DNA of 64,000 nt from Prevotella communis (GTDB lineage: Bacteria > Bacteroidota > Bacteroidia > Bacteroidales > Bacteroidaceae): positions 992,001 to 1,056,000 of the forward strand of contig NZ_CP091792.1 of the NCBI RefSeq assembly GCF_022024115.1, in the 5' to 3' direction. The translations under genes were made by a program, and so were the position numbers. The notes under the pieces were generated by a model. It made no database searches. It saw only the letters and a program-made list of their open reading frames with translations, and was not told where the DNA came from. Shown piece after piece: positions 35,103-44,118 of the stretch (the first letter of the stretch is position 1; each line of letters opens with the position of its first letter).

Positions 35103-35750
35103 TTATTTACCGAAGAAATGCTCTTCTAACATTAAGCAGAGACAATGATAGACAGGAAGGTGCAGTTCCTGTATTTTATAGGTTTCAGTCTCCGGCACCT
35201 GGATGCAGATGTCTGCCAGCTCTTTCAGCTTGCTGTCACGCTGGCCAGTCAGTCCGATAACGTGTAACCCTTTTGATTTTGCAGCTACAGCAGCAAAGAG
35301 CACGTTACGGCTATTTCCTGATGTAGATATGCCTAAGAATACATCGTGGGGTTTGCCATAGCCATTGACTTGCTGTGCAAAGATGAGTTCAGGATTACTA
35401 TCGTTCATAAATGCTGTGGTCAGCGAAGAATGACCAGTTAAAGCTATGGCAGGAAGCGCTCCCTGCAGGTGTTTAGCCAGAATTTCGCCCAACTCAGGGT
35501 CGATAGTTCTCAGGGCTTCAGCTTGGTCTTTGAACACTTCCCTCTTGAGCTTGAACTCTTTCATCAATTCACCAACAATATGCTCGCTATCAGATGCTGA
35601 ACCCCCATTGCCACAGACCAATAGCTTGCGACCATCTGTGTAGGCTTGCTTCAGGGTGTTGTAAGCTTCTTGAATAGAATTGCGACAGACTATCAGTTTT
35701 GGATAACGGTCTATCAGATTGTCAATATGTTTGTTGATATTTTCCTCCAT
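35103..35750 (-). CDS. gmhA: Sedoheptulose-7-phosphate isomerase
   Basis: A 215-residue SIS-domain enzyme that converts sedoheptulose 7-phosphate to D-glycero-D-manno-heptose 7-phosphate. It has LLVCGNGGSASDSEHIVGEL near residue 40-60, GISTSGNSRNVLFAAVAAK and ends with HCLCLMLEEHFF, where the histidine and glutamate match the metal/catalytic set of GmhA. It is 18 bases upstream of the HddC-GmhB fusion and 6 bases after hddA, all minus strand. First committed step of heptose nucleotide synthesis. Confidence 0.92.
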   Translation of the reverse strand: MEENINKHIDNLIDRYPKLIVCRNSIQEAYNTLKQAYTDGRKLLVCGNGGSASDSEHIVGELMKEFKLKREVFKDQAEALRTIDPELGEILAKHLQGALPAIALTGHSSLTTAFMNDSNPELIFAQQVNGYGKPHDVFLGISTSGNSRNVLFAAVAAKSKGLHVIGLTGQRDSKLKELADICIQVPETETYKIQELHLPVYHCLCLMLEEHFFGK

Positions 35751-35756
35751 ATATAT

Positions 35757-36806
35757 TTAGAATGCTTTAACATTGTCTGTATCGTAAATCTTCCAGCCGT
35801 GTGCACCACCATCGCTGAAGTTAAAAGGCATGACAAATCCATCCAATTTTGATAGGGCCTGTTCTACTTCCTTCTTTCGCGTAGGCTCTACTACGAACAT
35901 GATGAATCCACCGCCACCGGCTCCAGATACCTTTCCTGCTTTGGCACCAGCCTGAAGGGCAACATCCATCGCTTCTTGAATGATGGGGTTCGAAATGTTG
36001 TTTGCCATCTTCTTCTTGTTTTCCCATGCCTCACGCAGAATATCGGCAAAAGCATCAATATCACCTTTCAAAAGAGCAAGCTTGGTGTCAATGGCACTCT
36101 GTTTGATACGGTGCATTGCTTCAATGGCATTGCTATTACCTCCCTCAGTGTTTTTCTTCTGTTCGTCGATAATGGCAGCTGATGAACGAGAGCGTCCTGT
36201 GAAGTAAAGAAGCATGGAGGCTTCCAACTCATCAATTATCCAACGCTTGATTTTCAGTGGATTGACGATGGCGATATCATCCTTCATAAACTCAATATAA
36301 TTGAATCCTCCGAAGGAGGCGGCATATTGATCTTGTTTCCCACCACTCAGCATTAGGTCTTTCCGTTCTATTTCGTATGCCAACTTGGCTATCTCATAAT
36401 CACCCAACGGCAATCCTTTCCATTCCACAAAAGCTTTTAGAATGCAAACAACCATAGTTGATGAGGTTCCTAATCCAGAGCCTGCTGGTGCATCATTGTA
36501 GGTGGTGATCTTGAATGCTTGCGGTTGTAGATGGAAATCACGGTAAACCCTGTTGTATACCCCCTTGATGAGGCTGGCTTGTCCATCAATCTCTAATGAG
36601 TTGGATAATGGATATGACTTGTGGACATCTGCATCAAAGGAATGGATGGTAATCTGTGCGTCATTTGTCTCTTCTATGGTACAATAGGCATAGAGATTGA
36701 TGGTGGCATTGAGTACTAAACCTCCATAGATATCACAATAGGGGGCTACATCTGATCCTCCTCCTGCAAGTCCTAATCTTAATGGTGCTTTACTGCGTAT
36801 AATCAT
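35757..36806 (-). CDS. hddA: D-glycero-alpha-D-manno-heptose 7-phosphate kinase
   Basis: A 349-residue GHMP-family kinase adding the 1-phosphate to heptose 7-phosphate. The N-terminus is RSKAPLRLGLAGGGSDVAPY, the phosphate-binding loop is DAPAGSGLGTSSTMVV, and the C-terminal motif is AGAKAGKVSGAGGGGFIMF. The AGGGSDVAPY beginning is typical of HddA/fucokinase-like enzymes rather than galactokinase. It is upstream of gmhA by 6 bases and precedes the phosphatase and guanylyltransferase in one operon. The pathway therefore gives GDP-activated, not ADP-activated, heptose. Confidence 0.9.
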   Translation of the reverse strand: MIIRSKAPLRLGLAGGGSDVAPYCDIYGGLVLNATINLYAYCTIEETNDAQITIHSFDADVHKSYPLSNSLEIDGQASLIKGVYNRVYRDFHLQPQAFKITTYNDAPAGSGLGTSSTMVVCILKAFVEWKGLPLGDYEIAKLAYEIERKDLMLSGGKQDQYAASFGGFNYIEFMKDDIAIVNPLKIKRWIIDELEASMLLYFTGRSRSSAAIIDEQKKNTEGGNSNAIEAMHRIKQSAIDTKLALLKGDIDAFADILREAWENKKKMANNISNPIIQEAMDVALQAGAKAGKVSGAGGGGFIMFVVEPTRKKEVEQALSKLDGFVMPFNFSDGGAHGWKIYDTDNVKAF

Positions 36807-36812
36807 AGTTCG

Positions 36813-37871
36813 TTATTTATAATGTTGAGCCAATAGAATGATTTTTTTTGCGGTTTTCTCCCATGAAAATCTATTGGCATTTTCATATCCTTTTGCAATG
36901 ACGGTGGGGCGAAGAGTGTCATTCTTTTTCAGAAACTGCTCTATTGTATTCCTTATATCTTCAATATGGTGTGGGTTAAAATATATAGCAGCTTCTCCAC
37001 AGACCTCTCTCAATACGGGAATATCAGATACGAGTACAGGACAACCGCACTTCATAGCCTCAATGACAGGTAGACCAAATCCCTCATATAAGGAAGGAAA
37101 AATGAAACAGATTGCCTGATTATAAAGTCGGACTAATTCTTCATCAGAGACCCTGCCAAGAAAATGGATGGTGTCTTTTATGGCAGTCATACTGCCTTCC
37201 TGTGTGAAAATTCGATTGTGAGAACCAACTATAAACAGAGAACATCCCTTGATATCTTTGAATGCTTCAATAAGACGGCCAAAGTTCTTGCGAGGGTCGA
37301 GAGATGAAACGGTCAGGGCAAAAGGTTTGGTGGGAACGCTATCTTGTAACTGAAAGTGAAAGAACTTCTCATCAGCAGCATTATAGGCGATACTGATGTT
37401 CTCTTCCTTGATAAAAGGATAGAAACGAAGAATCTCTTTTTTTGAGAACTCACTAACCGTGATGATATGTTTTGAAGTTCTGACAGCCAAGGGGGTCATC
37501 AGTTTGTACCACCAATAATAACCTTTGGAAAACCATTGGGGATTATCAAGGAACGAAAGGTCGTGTATAGTCATTATCTTGTTACGGAGGAGAATACTCC
37601 CTAATCCCGTAAAAGAAAACATGAAGTAGTCTTTCTTTCCGATGAAATAGAAGGGTAGTACAAATTGCTCCCATAAATGAGACCGGCCGAATCCGTAATG
37701 AACGATAGGAAGATTGCCGACATCATAGCATGACATAAGGGGAGAGTTAGGACAAATAATCGTGAAATCTGTGCCCATCTCTACCAGCGTTTTACATATC
37801 ATATATGCATAACGCTCCACTCCTGTTATGGGTCGTGTGAGAAATCGTCCGTTGACATAAATCCGACTCAT
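36813..37871 (-). CDS. Glycosyltransferase, GT4 family
   Basis: A 352-residue GT-B fold transferase, cytoplasmic face of the inner membrane. The donor-binding C-terminal half contains LTVSSLDPRKNFGRLIEAF, IFPSLYEGFGLPVIEAMKCG (the E-x7-E motif) and SDIPVLREVCG. The N-terminal half includes MTIHDLSFLDNPQWFSKG. The closest pattern is mannosyltransferases that use GDP sugars, so GDP-heptose is a possible donor; this is inferred from the preceding heptose genes. Lies 6 bases upstream of hddA on the same strand. Confidence 0.88.
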   Translation of the reverse strand: MSRIYVNGRFLTRPITGVERYAYMICKTLVEMGTDFTIICPNSPLMSCYDVGNLPIVHYGFGRSHLWEQFVLPFYFIGKKDYFMFSFTGLGSILLRNKIMTIHDLSFLDNPQWFSKGYYWWYKLMTPLAVRTSKHIITVSEFSKKEILRFYPFIKEENISIAYNAADEKFFHFQLQDSVPTKPFALTVSSLDPRKNFGRLIEAFKDIKGCSLFIVGSHNRIFTQEGSMTAIKDTIHFLGRVSDEELVRLYNQAICFIFPSLYEGFGLPVIEAMKCGCPVLVSDIPVLREVCGEAAIYFNPHHIEDIRNTIEQFLKKNDTLRPTVIAKGYENANRFSWEKTAKKIILLAQHYK

Positions 37872-37884
37872 AGTCTTTCGCTTC

Positions 37885-39003
37885 TTACAATTGTTCGTAA
37901 ATGGCTTTCATGATGCTAACAGATTTCTGCTCTGTGAACATATCTATGACACGTTGATGCGCAGCCTCGGCAAGTCTTTCTCTTAATGAATGGTTATTTA
38001 ATAGATTGTCGATAGCCTTAGCATAACCAGAAATGTCGCCTAAAGGTATTTCCAGTCCTGTTTGATCTTTGATGGAGACCCAATTCACACCAGAACCTTC
38101 TAGATGGAAAACAATAGGGGTACAACGGCAGTACATTGCTTCAGCCAACGCCAATCCTAATGCTTCTGCTTTAGTGTTAGAGGTGAAGGAAAAGATATCC
38201 GCTGCATGGATATAACAGCGTAGGTCATCCGTACTTAGTTTACCTGTAAAGGTGATACGGGACGATGTGTTTTTTTTCATTAACTCTTTGGTTAGCGGAC
38301 CGCTACCGGCAATGATAAACTGACAGTCGCTTTTGACCTGCTTTTCAATCTTCATTAACCAGTCGATGCCTTTATAAGGAATGTGGCGGCCAAAGAGAAA
38401 CACAATTGGTTTGTTCCCGTATTGTGTTTTTATCTCAGTTATGCGTCTTTCATCCCCATCTTTTAAATTGAAATTGTCCAATACAATACCGCTTTGAACT
38501 ACGCTCGTCTTTCCTTTGTATTGATAGATGGGACTTGATGGATGAATGTAGTTCGGACTGGTGGTGACGATGAGATCAGCACGTTTCAATATAGCACTCT
38601 CGAACGGTTTGACAAGTCTATAAACAATGCCTTTAGATAGAATATCCGAATGCCAATGCAGAATTAGTTTTGTATCAGGGTGGATGGCTTTGAGCACTAA
38701 TGGGTAGACGTAGGGGTTAGGGCAGTGGACATGAGCATATTGCGGCTTGTATTCTGCTATCAATTTCTTTAATGTCCGGTAATACCCTATGGCTACGTCT
38801 TGACTCATTATGGAGAAATTGACTTTGACACGATATACTGTGACACCATTAATGATATCTACGGTATCTTTTCCGTCAGTGGCAAAGCAGATGACAATAT
38901 TACGATATTCCGTTAACCCCTCGGCCATAGACTTGACCAAGGTTTCGATGCCCCCAATATAGGGATGGTAATATTTGGAAATATGGAGTATGGTTTTTTG
39001 CAT
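37885..39003 (-). CDS. Glycosyltransferase, GT4 family
   Basis: A 372-residue GT-B transferase. N-terminal: HISKYYHPYIGGIETLVKSM, a GT4 hallmark, with LILHWHSDILSKG. C-terminal: LFGRHIPYKGIDWLMKIEKQ and TSNTKAEALGLALAEAMYCR, where E-x7-E is present. Adds one sugar to the lipid-linked repeat unit; donor and linkage unknown. It is 13 bases upstream of the next glycosyltransferase gene. Confidence 0.88.
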   Translation of the reverse strand: MQKTILHISKYYHPYIGGIETLVKSMAEGLTEYRNIVICFATDGKDTVDIINGVTVYRVKVNFSIMSQDVAIGYYRTLKKLIAEYKPQYAHVHCPNPYVYPLVLKAIHPDTKLILHWHSDILSKGIVYRLVKPFESAILKRADLIVTTSPNYIHPSSPIYQYKGKTSVVQSGIVLDNFNLKDGDERRITEIKTQYGNKPIVFLFGRHIPYKGIDWLMKIEKQVKSDCQFIIAGSGPLTKELMKKNTSSRITFTGKLSTDDLRCYIHAADIFSFTSNTKAEALGLALAEAMYCRCTPIVFHLEGSGVNWVSIKDQTGLEIPLGDISGYAKAIDNLLNNHSLRERLAEAAHQRVIDMFTEQKSVSIMKAIYEQL

Positions 39004-39092
39004 GTGCAGCTGAGTTGTTTTATAATGATATAACGTTACAATGTTTTTTTTATTGTGTTATTTTTGTATTAAGTAGTTTGTAGAAATTGAAC

Positions 39093-40229
39093 CTATGTAT
39101 GAGATGTAGTGTGCGAAAGATAAGAAGTTAATCTGTCGATAATGTTACCCCAATGATAGTCAGATAATTGCTGCAAATTGACATTAGGTCGTTCTTGTAG
39201 CATCTTTACGATTGCATGTATCCATTTTTCTTTGTCGTATCCTTCTACTGTAACAGCACCGTCTTTCCCTTTGGCCACTTCTATCATGGCCGTGTTATGA
39301 GCAGTAACAACAGGGCATCCGCATAATAAAGCTTCCAATTGAGGCATTCCAAATCCTTCCATTAGTGCACAAGATACAAAACAAGCGGCAGTATGATATA
39401 GCATAACTAAGTCTTCATTGCTAACATAACCACAGAAAATGGTTGACTCTTTTGGAAAAGACGGTGATTCTATGATGTCTTTAAGATCCGTGTTCTTCCA
39501 ACCTTTTCCGCCTACCACCACCAATTGAATGCCATGCTCCTTGTAGAGATTGGGTATGATGTTTAATAAGAACTTAAGATTCTTTCTCGGTTCCAGAGAG
39601 CCGACAAATAGAATGAATGGATGCTTGATGCCGAATGCTTGTTTTATTTGCAGCTTTTTGTCTTCAGACAGCGTCCTGCGAAAAAATATATTCCTGTCGG
39701 CAGCATCGCCTGTAAATATCTCCTTGCAGTGGCGTGAGGGGTAATATGCTTCCACTTTTGATTTCGTATAATAGGAGTTGGTCCATAGGAAGTTCGCTTT
39801 TTTGATTGCTTGTCCGAAAAAGATACTGGTAGCCAGTCGGTTAGTCCATGACATAGTCTGAGCCATCTCAATATTGACAACATCATGAATGGTCACCATT
39901 GTCTTTACCTTTGAGGGAATGAAGTAGGGTAGGTGAGGCACTGGTGAATAATACATGTTGATGTGTAGTTTCCTACAAAGGTAGGGCACTAATAGTTGCA
40001 GAATGATGATGTTCGGCAGTCTTTTGGGAAACTGCTTTGAATAATCAAGCAGTTTTATATTGTCTGGGATTGATGATAGCTCGTATCTTGTATCAAGTCC
40101 TTTGGGTAGTATAATATAAAATATGTCGTTTTTTCTCTGCTTCGCCCATTCCATGATGGCACAGGTAAAGAACGTCCCAACACCAGCAGAGAAAAGGGAC
40201 CATATTCGACCGTCAATGAGAATGCTCAT
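39093..40229 (-). CDS. Glycosyltransferase, GT4 family
   Basis: A 378-residue GT-B transferase. It contains VTIHDVVNIEMAQTMSW in the acceptor half and ILFVGSLEPRKNLKFLLNII, GKGWKNTDLKDI and ALMEGFGMPQLEALLCGCPV in the donor half. The composition is AT-rich, as with the neighbours. Followed by an 89-base gap before the next gene and preceded by 4 bases from the GT2 gene. Sugar specificity unknown. Confidence 0.87.
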   Translation of the reverse strand: MSILIDGRIWSLFSAGVGTFFTCAIMEWAKQRKNDIFYIILPKGLDTRYELSSIPDNIKLLDYSKQFPKRLPNIIILQLLVPYLCRKLHINMYYSPVPHLPYFIPSKVKTMVTIHDVVNIEMAQTMSWTNRLATSIFFGQAIKKANFLWTNSYYTKSKVEAYYPSRHCKEIFTGDAADRNIFFRRTLSEDKKLQIKQAFGIKHPFILFVGSLEPRKNLKFLLNIIPNLYKEHGIQLVVVGGKGWKNTDLKDIIESPSFPKESTIFCGYVSNEDLVMLYHTAACFVSCALMEGFGMPQLEALLCGCPVVTAHNTAMIEVAKGKDGAVTVEGYDKEKWIHAIVKMLQERPNVNLQQLSDYHWGNIIDRLTSYLSHTTSHT

Positions 40230-40233
40230 ATTA

Positions 40234-41130
40234 TTAAAGTTTTATCGAAACGTATAATTGCTTAGTGAATTTCCATTTGTCTGCAAATGATACATTAGGA
40301 TTGAGCCATACAGTTAGTCTTAACACCGGGTGGATAGTACGATAGAGAAAGTATTTCCAACGAGGCTCTGTAAGCTTGAAATAAATGTATTCACTTTTTT
40401 GTTGTCTATAGGTATCTCGTATAAATCTGCTACTCTTTCCGTCTTTGCCGCCTTCGCCTTCGAAGTGGATGATTCTAGGGCCATTGAGTAGCACATTATC
40501 GTAGCCATGTAGATTGAATCGATGCTCCATCTCGGACTCCTCGCAATACATGAAAAAAGCTGGATGAAAAGCACCACACTCATCCAAAACCTCTCGACGG
40601 ACAAATAGGTCAGCACCTGTTACGTAGTCAACAGTCAGCCATTGCTTGGGATACTTAATAACTGGAGGATTATACAGATGCAATCCTTTTAGAATGGGAA
40701 TCCAAAGGAATTTTTGGAAATCGTCTTTCATTTTCGGAAACTGTCCATAGGAATGGATCCAATTTCCCTGTCTGTCTTCTAATATACATCCTAATGCACC
40801 AAGCTTGCCCTGAAACTGTTCAGCAAAATCGTAGAATATCTTGATGGCATTGTTTTTGAGTAGCGTGTCAGAGTTGAGGAAGAATATGTATTTCCCTTTT
40901 GCTTGTTCTAATCCTTTATTATTCGCCTTGCCAAAGCCTAGGTTCTCACCTGTAGGAACAAAGATAATGCGACTATCATTAGATAAAGCCTCTATAGATC
41001 CATCTGTGGAACCATTGTCAACGACTATAATTTCATAATCAATGCCGATGGTATGTTCTATAATGCTATCCAGACACGGTTTTAGAACATGCAGCGTATT
41101 GTAATTGACAATGATGATAGATACAGTCAT
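40234..41130 (-). CDS. Glycosyltransferase, GT2 family (rhamnosyltransferase-like)
   Basis: A 298-residue GT-A transferase. It starts MTVSIIIVNYNTLHVLKPCL, with VVDNGSTDGSIEAL, FLNSDTLL (DxD-type metal site), VTGADLFVRREVLDECGAF and YCEESEMEHRFNLHGY. This is the pattern of WbbL/rhamnosyl GT2 enzymes, though rhamnose is not proven. The ATG at 41130 is used; the upstream frame runs through the promoter box at 41138-41145. It is the first gene of the minus-strand unit that runs down to 28930. Confidence 0.88.
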   Translation of the reverse strand: MTVSIIIVNYNTLHVLKPCLDSIIEHTIGIDYEIIVVDNGSTDGSIEALSNDSRIIFVPTGENLGFGKANNKGLEQAKGKYIFFLNSDTLLKNNAIKIFYDFAEQFQGKLGALGCILEDRQGNWIHSYGQFPKMKDDFQKFLWIPILKGLHLYNPPVIKYPKQWLTVDYVTGADLFVRREVLDECGAFHPAFFMYCEESEMEHRFNLHGYDNVLLNGPRIIHFEGEGGKDGKSSRFIRDTYRQQKSEYIYFKLTEPRWKYFLYRTIHPVLRLTVWLNPNVSFADKWKFTKQLYVSIKL

Positions 41131-41137
41131 AGTTATG

Positions 41138-41249
41138 CAAAAGTATAAAATTCTATTTATAGCAGCAAAGAATATGCTCATTGCAGATAAGAATTTAAAT
41201 ATAATTAACGTGGGTGCAACAGTTTGTATAGAAATACTTCGTACCTTTG
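41138..41249. promoter_or_regulatory. Divergent promoters inside the polysaccharide locus
   Basis: TACTTTTG on the minus strand (41138-41145) points to the GT2 gene, and TACCTTTG on the plus strand (41242-41249) points to the acyltransferase gene. Confidence 0.6.
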
Positions 41250-41267
41250 CATAATAATGTAAATTCG

Positions 41268-42329
41268 ATGAATAATATACAATTTTATAATTCTGTGTCT
41301 TTTGCTAAAGGTATCGGCATTATGTTGATGGTTTTGGGACATACATTCTTTTCCGTTTATGGCTATACAGTAATCTATATGTTCCATATGCCTTTGTTTT
41401 TCTTTCTCTCTGGCTATTGTTTCAGAGTGAGTCATTTGGAGGATTTTAGGAATTATGCCCAAAAACGTGTCAGTAGAATATATGTCCCATTTGTTAAGTG
41501 GAGCTTGATATTCCTTTTATTGCATAACATCTTTTTTCATTTAAATATCTATAATGATACTTTTGGTTTCGAGGGAGAAGTCTCTCAGTTATATAGTGTG
41601 TCTGATTATCTGAAAAAGACATTCTTTATATTCTTTTGCCTCAGTGGTAACGAACAATTGTTGGGCGGCTACTGGTTCCTGCATACTATGTTTTTTGCCT
41701 CTTTCATTTTCTATGGACTACTAAAACTGAAAATTCCCATTATCGGAGGAGTCGTTACCTTGCTGCTAAGTGTCTTGCTATATTTTAAGGGGATTCCTGT
41801 TGTCAATATCTACTGTGGTCCGAAGGAGCTCTTTGCTGTATCATGTATGATGGCAGGTTACCTCTATAAGTCATATTCGATAGAAGAAATCGTTGACAAG
41901 TACAGTAGGCTTGTTCTCCTTGGCTGTGCTTTATTATTGCTGTTGGGAAGTGTGTACTGGCGTGGCGATATGCTAGATATGATATGGACTCATACCATTC
42001 CCTATTTTATCTCAGCAATAGCTGGCTCTATCGTTGTGATGATGGTTTCCAAATATCTGACTGGAAAAACACACCGTCTTTCTAGCTTTATTTCAAATAT
42101 CGGTAATAAGACGATAGAAATATTGACATGGCATTTCTTGTCCTTCAAAATAGTTAGTTTGATCATAATTGCCTATTATGGTCTCCCGATTGAGCAATTG
42201 GCAGAATTCCCGGTATTGAGGCCTTATAATACTCAAGGTTGGTGGATTGGCTACCTGGTTGTTGGTGTTGCTGTTCCTGTTATTGGTTCGGGATTAAAGC
42301 ACAGTTTGTGTAAAGGTATCAAAAAATGA
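41268..42329 (+). CDS. Membrane acyltransferase, family 3
   Basis: A 353-residue inner-membrane protein with about 10 helices, of the Acyl_transf_3 family (OafA/WecH-like). The family start is FYNSVSFAKGIGIMLMVLGH with the likely catalytic histidine in VLGHTFF, and MFHMPLFFFLSGYCFR follows. It would O- or N-acylate a lipid-linked sugar, usually with acetate. ATG at 41268 is chosen, 18 bases after the -7 box. It is transcribed against the surrounding operon and is 15 bases upstream of an LTA-synthase-like gene. Confidence 0.88.
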   Translation: MNNIQFYNSVSFAKGIGIMLMVLGHTFFSVYGYTVIYMFHMPLFFFLSGYCFRVSHLEDFRNYAQKRVSRIYVPFVKWSLIFLLLHNIFFHLNIYNDTFGFEGEVSQLYSVSDYLKKTFFIFFCLSGNEQLLGGYWFLHTMFFASFIFYGLLKLKIPIIGGVVTLLLSVLLYFKGIPVVNIYCGPKELFAVSCMMAGYLYKSYSIEEIVDKYSRLVLLGCALLLLLGSVYWRGDMLDMIWTHTIPYFISAIAGSIVVMMVSKYLTGKTHRLSSFISNIGNKTIEILTWHFLSFKIVSLIIIAYYGLPIEQLAEFPVLRPYNTQGWWIGYLVVGVAVPVIGSGLKHSLCKGIKK

Positions 42330-42344
42330 TTATAACGGATTGAT

Positions 42345-44093
42345 ATGTTGTCAACATATTTACAAAAAGTAACCTGGAATAGGAAGTTTTTATTGTTGTT
42401 TGGTTTGTCGGTGGTCAATCTCTTGTCTATGCATGGACAGATGGTATTGACGGTGGAATATGAGTATCCGTTTAAGGTGGATGCTATAATGAGCAATTTT
42501 TTTTCGTGTCTGATTGATGCAACGTCCTTCTTCCTGCTGAGTATGCTACTGATGAGGGGTAGGGTAAAGAGGGCATTGTTGATGACATTCATTTTAACGG
42601 CATTGCTCTCCTTCTGCAACGTGCTCTATTCGCGCTTTTTTGGCTACTATCTGCCCAATCTGGTAATTCTACAGGTGGGCAACTTGAATGACAGCGACGT
42701 AATAGATAGCACACTGACAGGCTTTCGTTGGCATGACTTATTCTATATCCTTTGGGCTATCCTCTTCGGTTGGTTGTATAAACGCTACAATAAGGAGGAC
42801 TTGAAGAGGCTGTGGCTGAAGACGATAGGATTGTTGTGGGGTACGATGCTGGCAGGTGTCTTGATCTCCATCCTGATGTTGGACTTGCTACATGATCATG
42901 ACTTGAAAACATCTTTTATTCGTTTCTCGCCAACCAAGCAGCAATATGCGCAGGCACCCAACAATATGCTGTATCGCAGCGGTTTCCTGAGGCGTGCGTT
43001 GGTGTGTAACGATGATTTTATACAGAGGGATTGGGAGTTGGACGAAAGTCAGAAGGCGGATATTGAACAGGAATTTACTGACTATGGGCAACGAACGACA
43101 AAACCCACTGTCATGGGGACCAAGAATTTGATATTCATTATTGTTGAATCGTACCTGTCGGTAACGTCAGACCTGAAAGTGGATGGCAAGGAAATTACAC
43201 CCTTCCTGAATAGCTTGAAACGCGATAGTATGGTGTTTTATAATGGACATATGTGTCCTAATATTGAGATGGGCGAGTCGTCCGATGGGCAATTTATCTA
43301 TATGACGGGCCTGTTGCCGCTGAAGTCGGAGATAACTGTCAATATTGTTAAGGACAAGATGCTCTATGGTTTGCCGGCAGCTTTGATAAATGCTGGCCGA
43401 CTAAAACATTCGCACGTTATTGTACCCACGTCGCCGACGTTTTGGGAACAGGACAAGATGAACTTGCGTTATGGAATTGAAAAGATGTACTCGAAGTTCG
43501 ACTATGACAAGGATATGACTGGTTACGAAGATTTGAACGACGAGCAAATATTCCAAATGACATCACAGGTGGAAACAACGGCAGAACAGCCTTTCTTTTC
43601 GCTCGTGCTGACGATGTCGATGCATAACCCCTATACGAAATGCGTGGAGCATGGTTTTACGCTGGCAGATAAATCGCTGACGACGGAATACCTGAACTAT
43701 TTGGTGGACTGTCACTATACTGATATGCAGATAGAGAAGTATATCAAGCATTTAAAACAACAGGGACTCTATGATAATAGCGTCATCGTGATAGCCGCCG
43801 ATCATCAAGCCCATCCTGCTCATTTGAATATGGCTGATAGTCAGGTCGTTGACGAGTTGCCACTTTACATTATCAATGGTGGTATTAACAGTAGCAATGC
43901 ATGGACCGGACGTTGCAACCAATTGGACGTCTATACCACACTACTGGATATCTATGGCGTACGTTCAACATGGCGCGGATTAGGACATTCCCTGTTAAAC
44001 GCCAACTATCAGGAATACAACGTTGAAAGGTTGCAGACTTTGTCGGATTGGATTATCAGGAGCAACTATTTTGAAATGATGCGCAAGCACTAA
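42345..44093 (+). CDS. LTA-synthase/phosphoethanolamine-transferase-like sulfatase-fold protein
   Basis: A 582-residue inner-membrane enzyme: five hydrophobic segments in residues 1-200, then a periplasmic alkaline-phosphatase-fold domain. The first metal site is LIFIIVESYLS (Glu), the nucleophile region is MGESSDGQFIYMTG with Ser where staphylococcal LtaS has Thr, and IAADHQAHPAH supplies the late metal ligands. Such proteins add phosphoglycerol or phosphoethanolamine to a glycan or lipid. Paired with the acyltransferase, it probably decorates this locus's polysaccharide or lipid A; which is not known. Adjacent and convergent to wzx. Confidence 0.85.
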   Translation: MLSTYLQKVTWNRKFLLLFGLSVVNLLSMHGQMVLTVEYEYPFKVDAIMSNFFSCLIDATSFFLLSMLLMRGRVKRALLMTFILTALLSFCNVLYSRFFGYYLPNLVILQVGNLNDSDVIDSTLTGFRWHDLFYILWAILFGWLYKRYNKEDLKRLWLKTIGLLWGTMLAGVLISILMLDLLHDHDLKTSFIRFSPTKQQYAQAPNNMLYRSGFLRRALVCNDDFIQRDWELDESQKADIEQEFTDYGQRTTKPTVMGTKNLIFIIVESYLSVTSDLKVDGKEITPFLNSLKRDSMVFYNGHMCPNIEMGESSDGQFIYMTGLLPLKSEITVNIVKDKMLYGLPAALINAGRLKHSHVIVPTSPTFWEQDKMNLRYGIEKMYSKFDYDKDMTGYEDLNDEQIFQMTSQVETTAEQPFFSLVLTMSMHNPYTKCVEHGFTLADKSLTTEYLNYLVDCHYTDMQIEKYIKHLKQQGLYDNSVIVIAADHQAHPAHLNMADSQVVDELPLYIINGGINSSNAWTGRCNQLDVYTTLLDIYGVRSTWRGLGHSLLNANYQEYNVERLQTLSDWIIRSNYFEMMRKH

Positions 44094-44118
44094 GAGAAGA
44101 TTATTGCTCGAATGCAAC

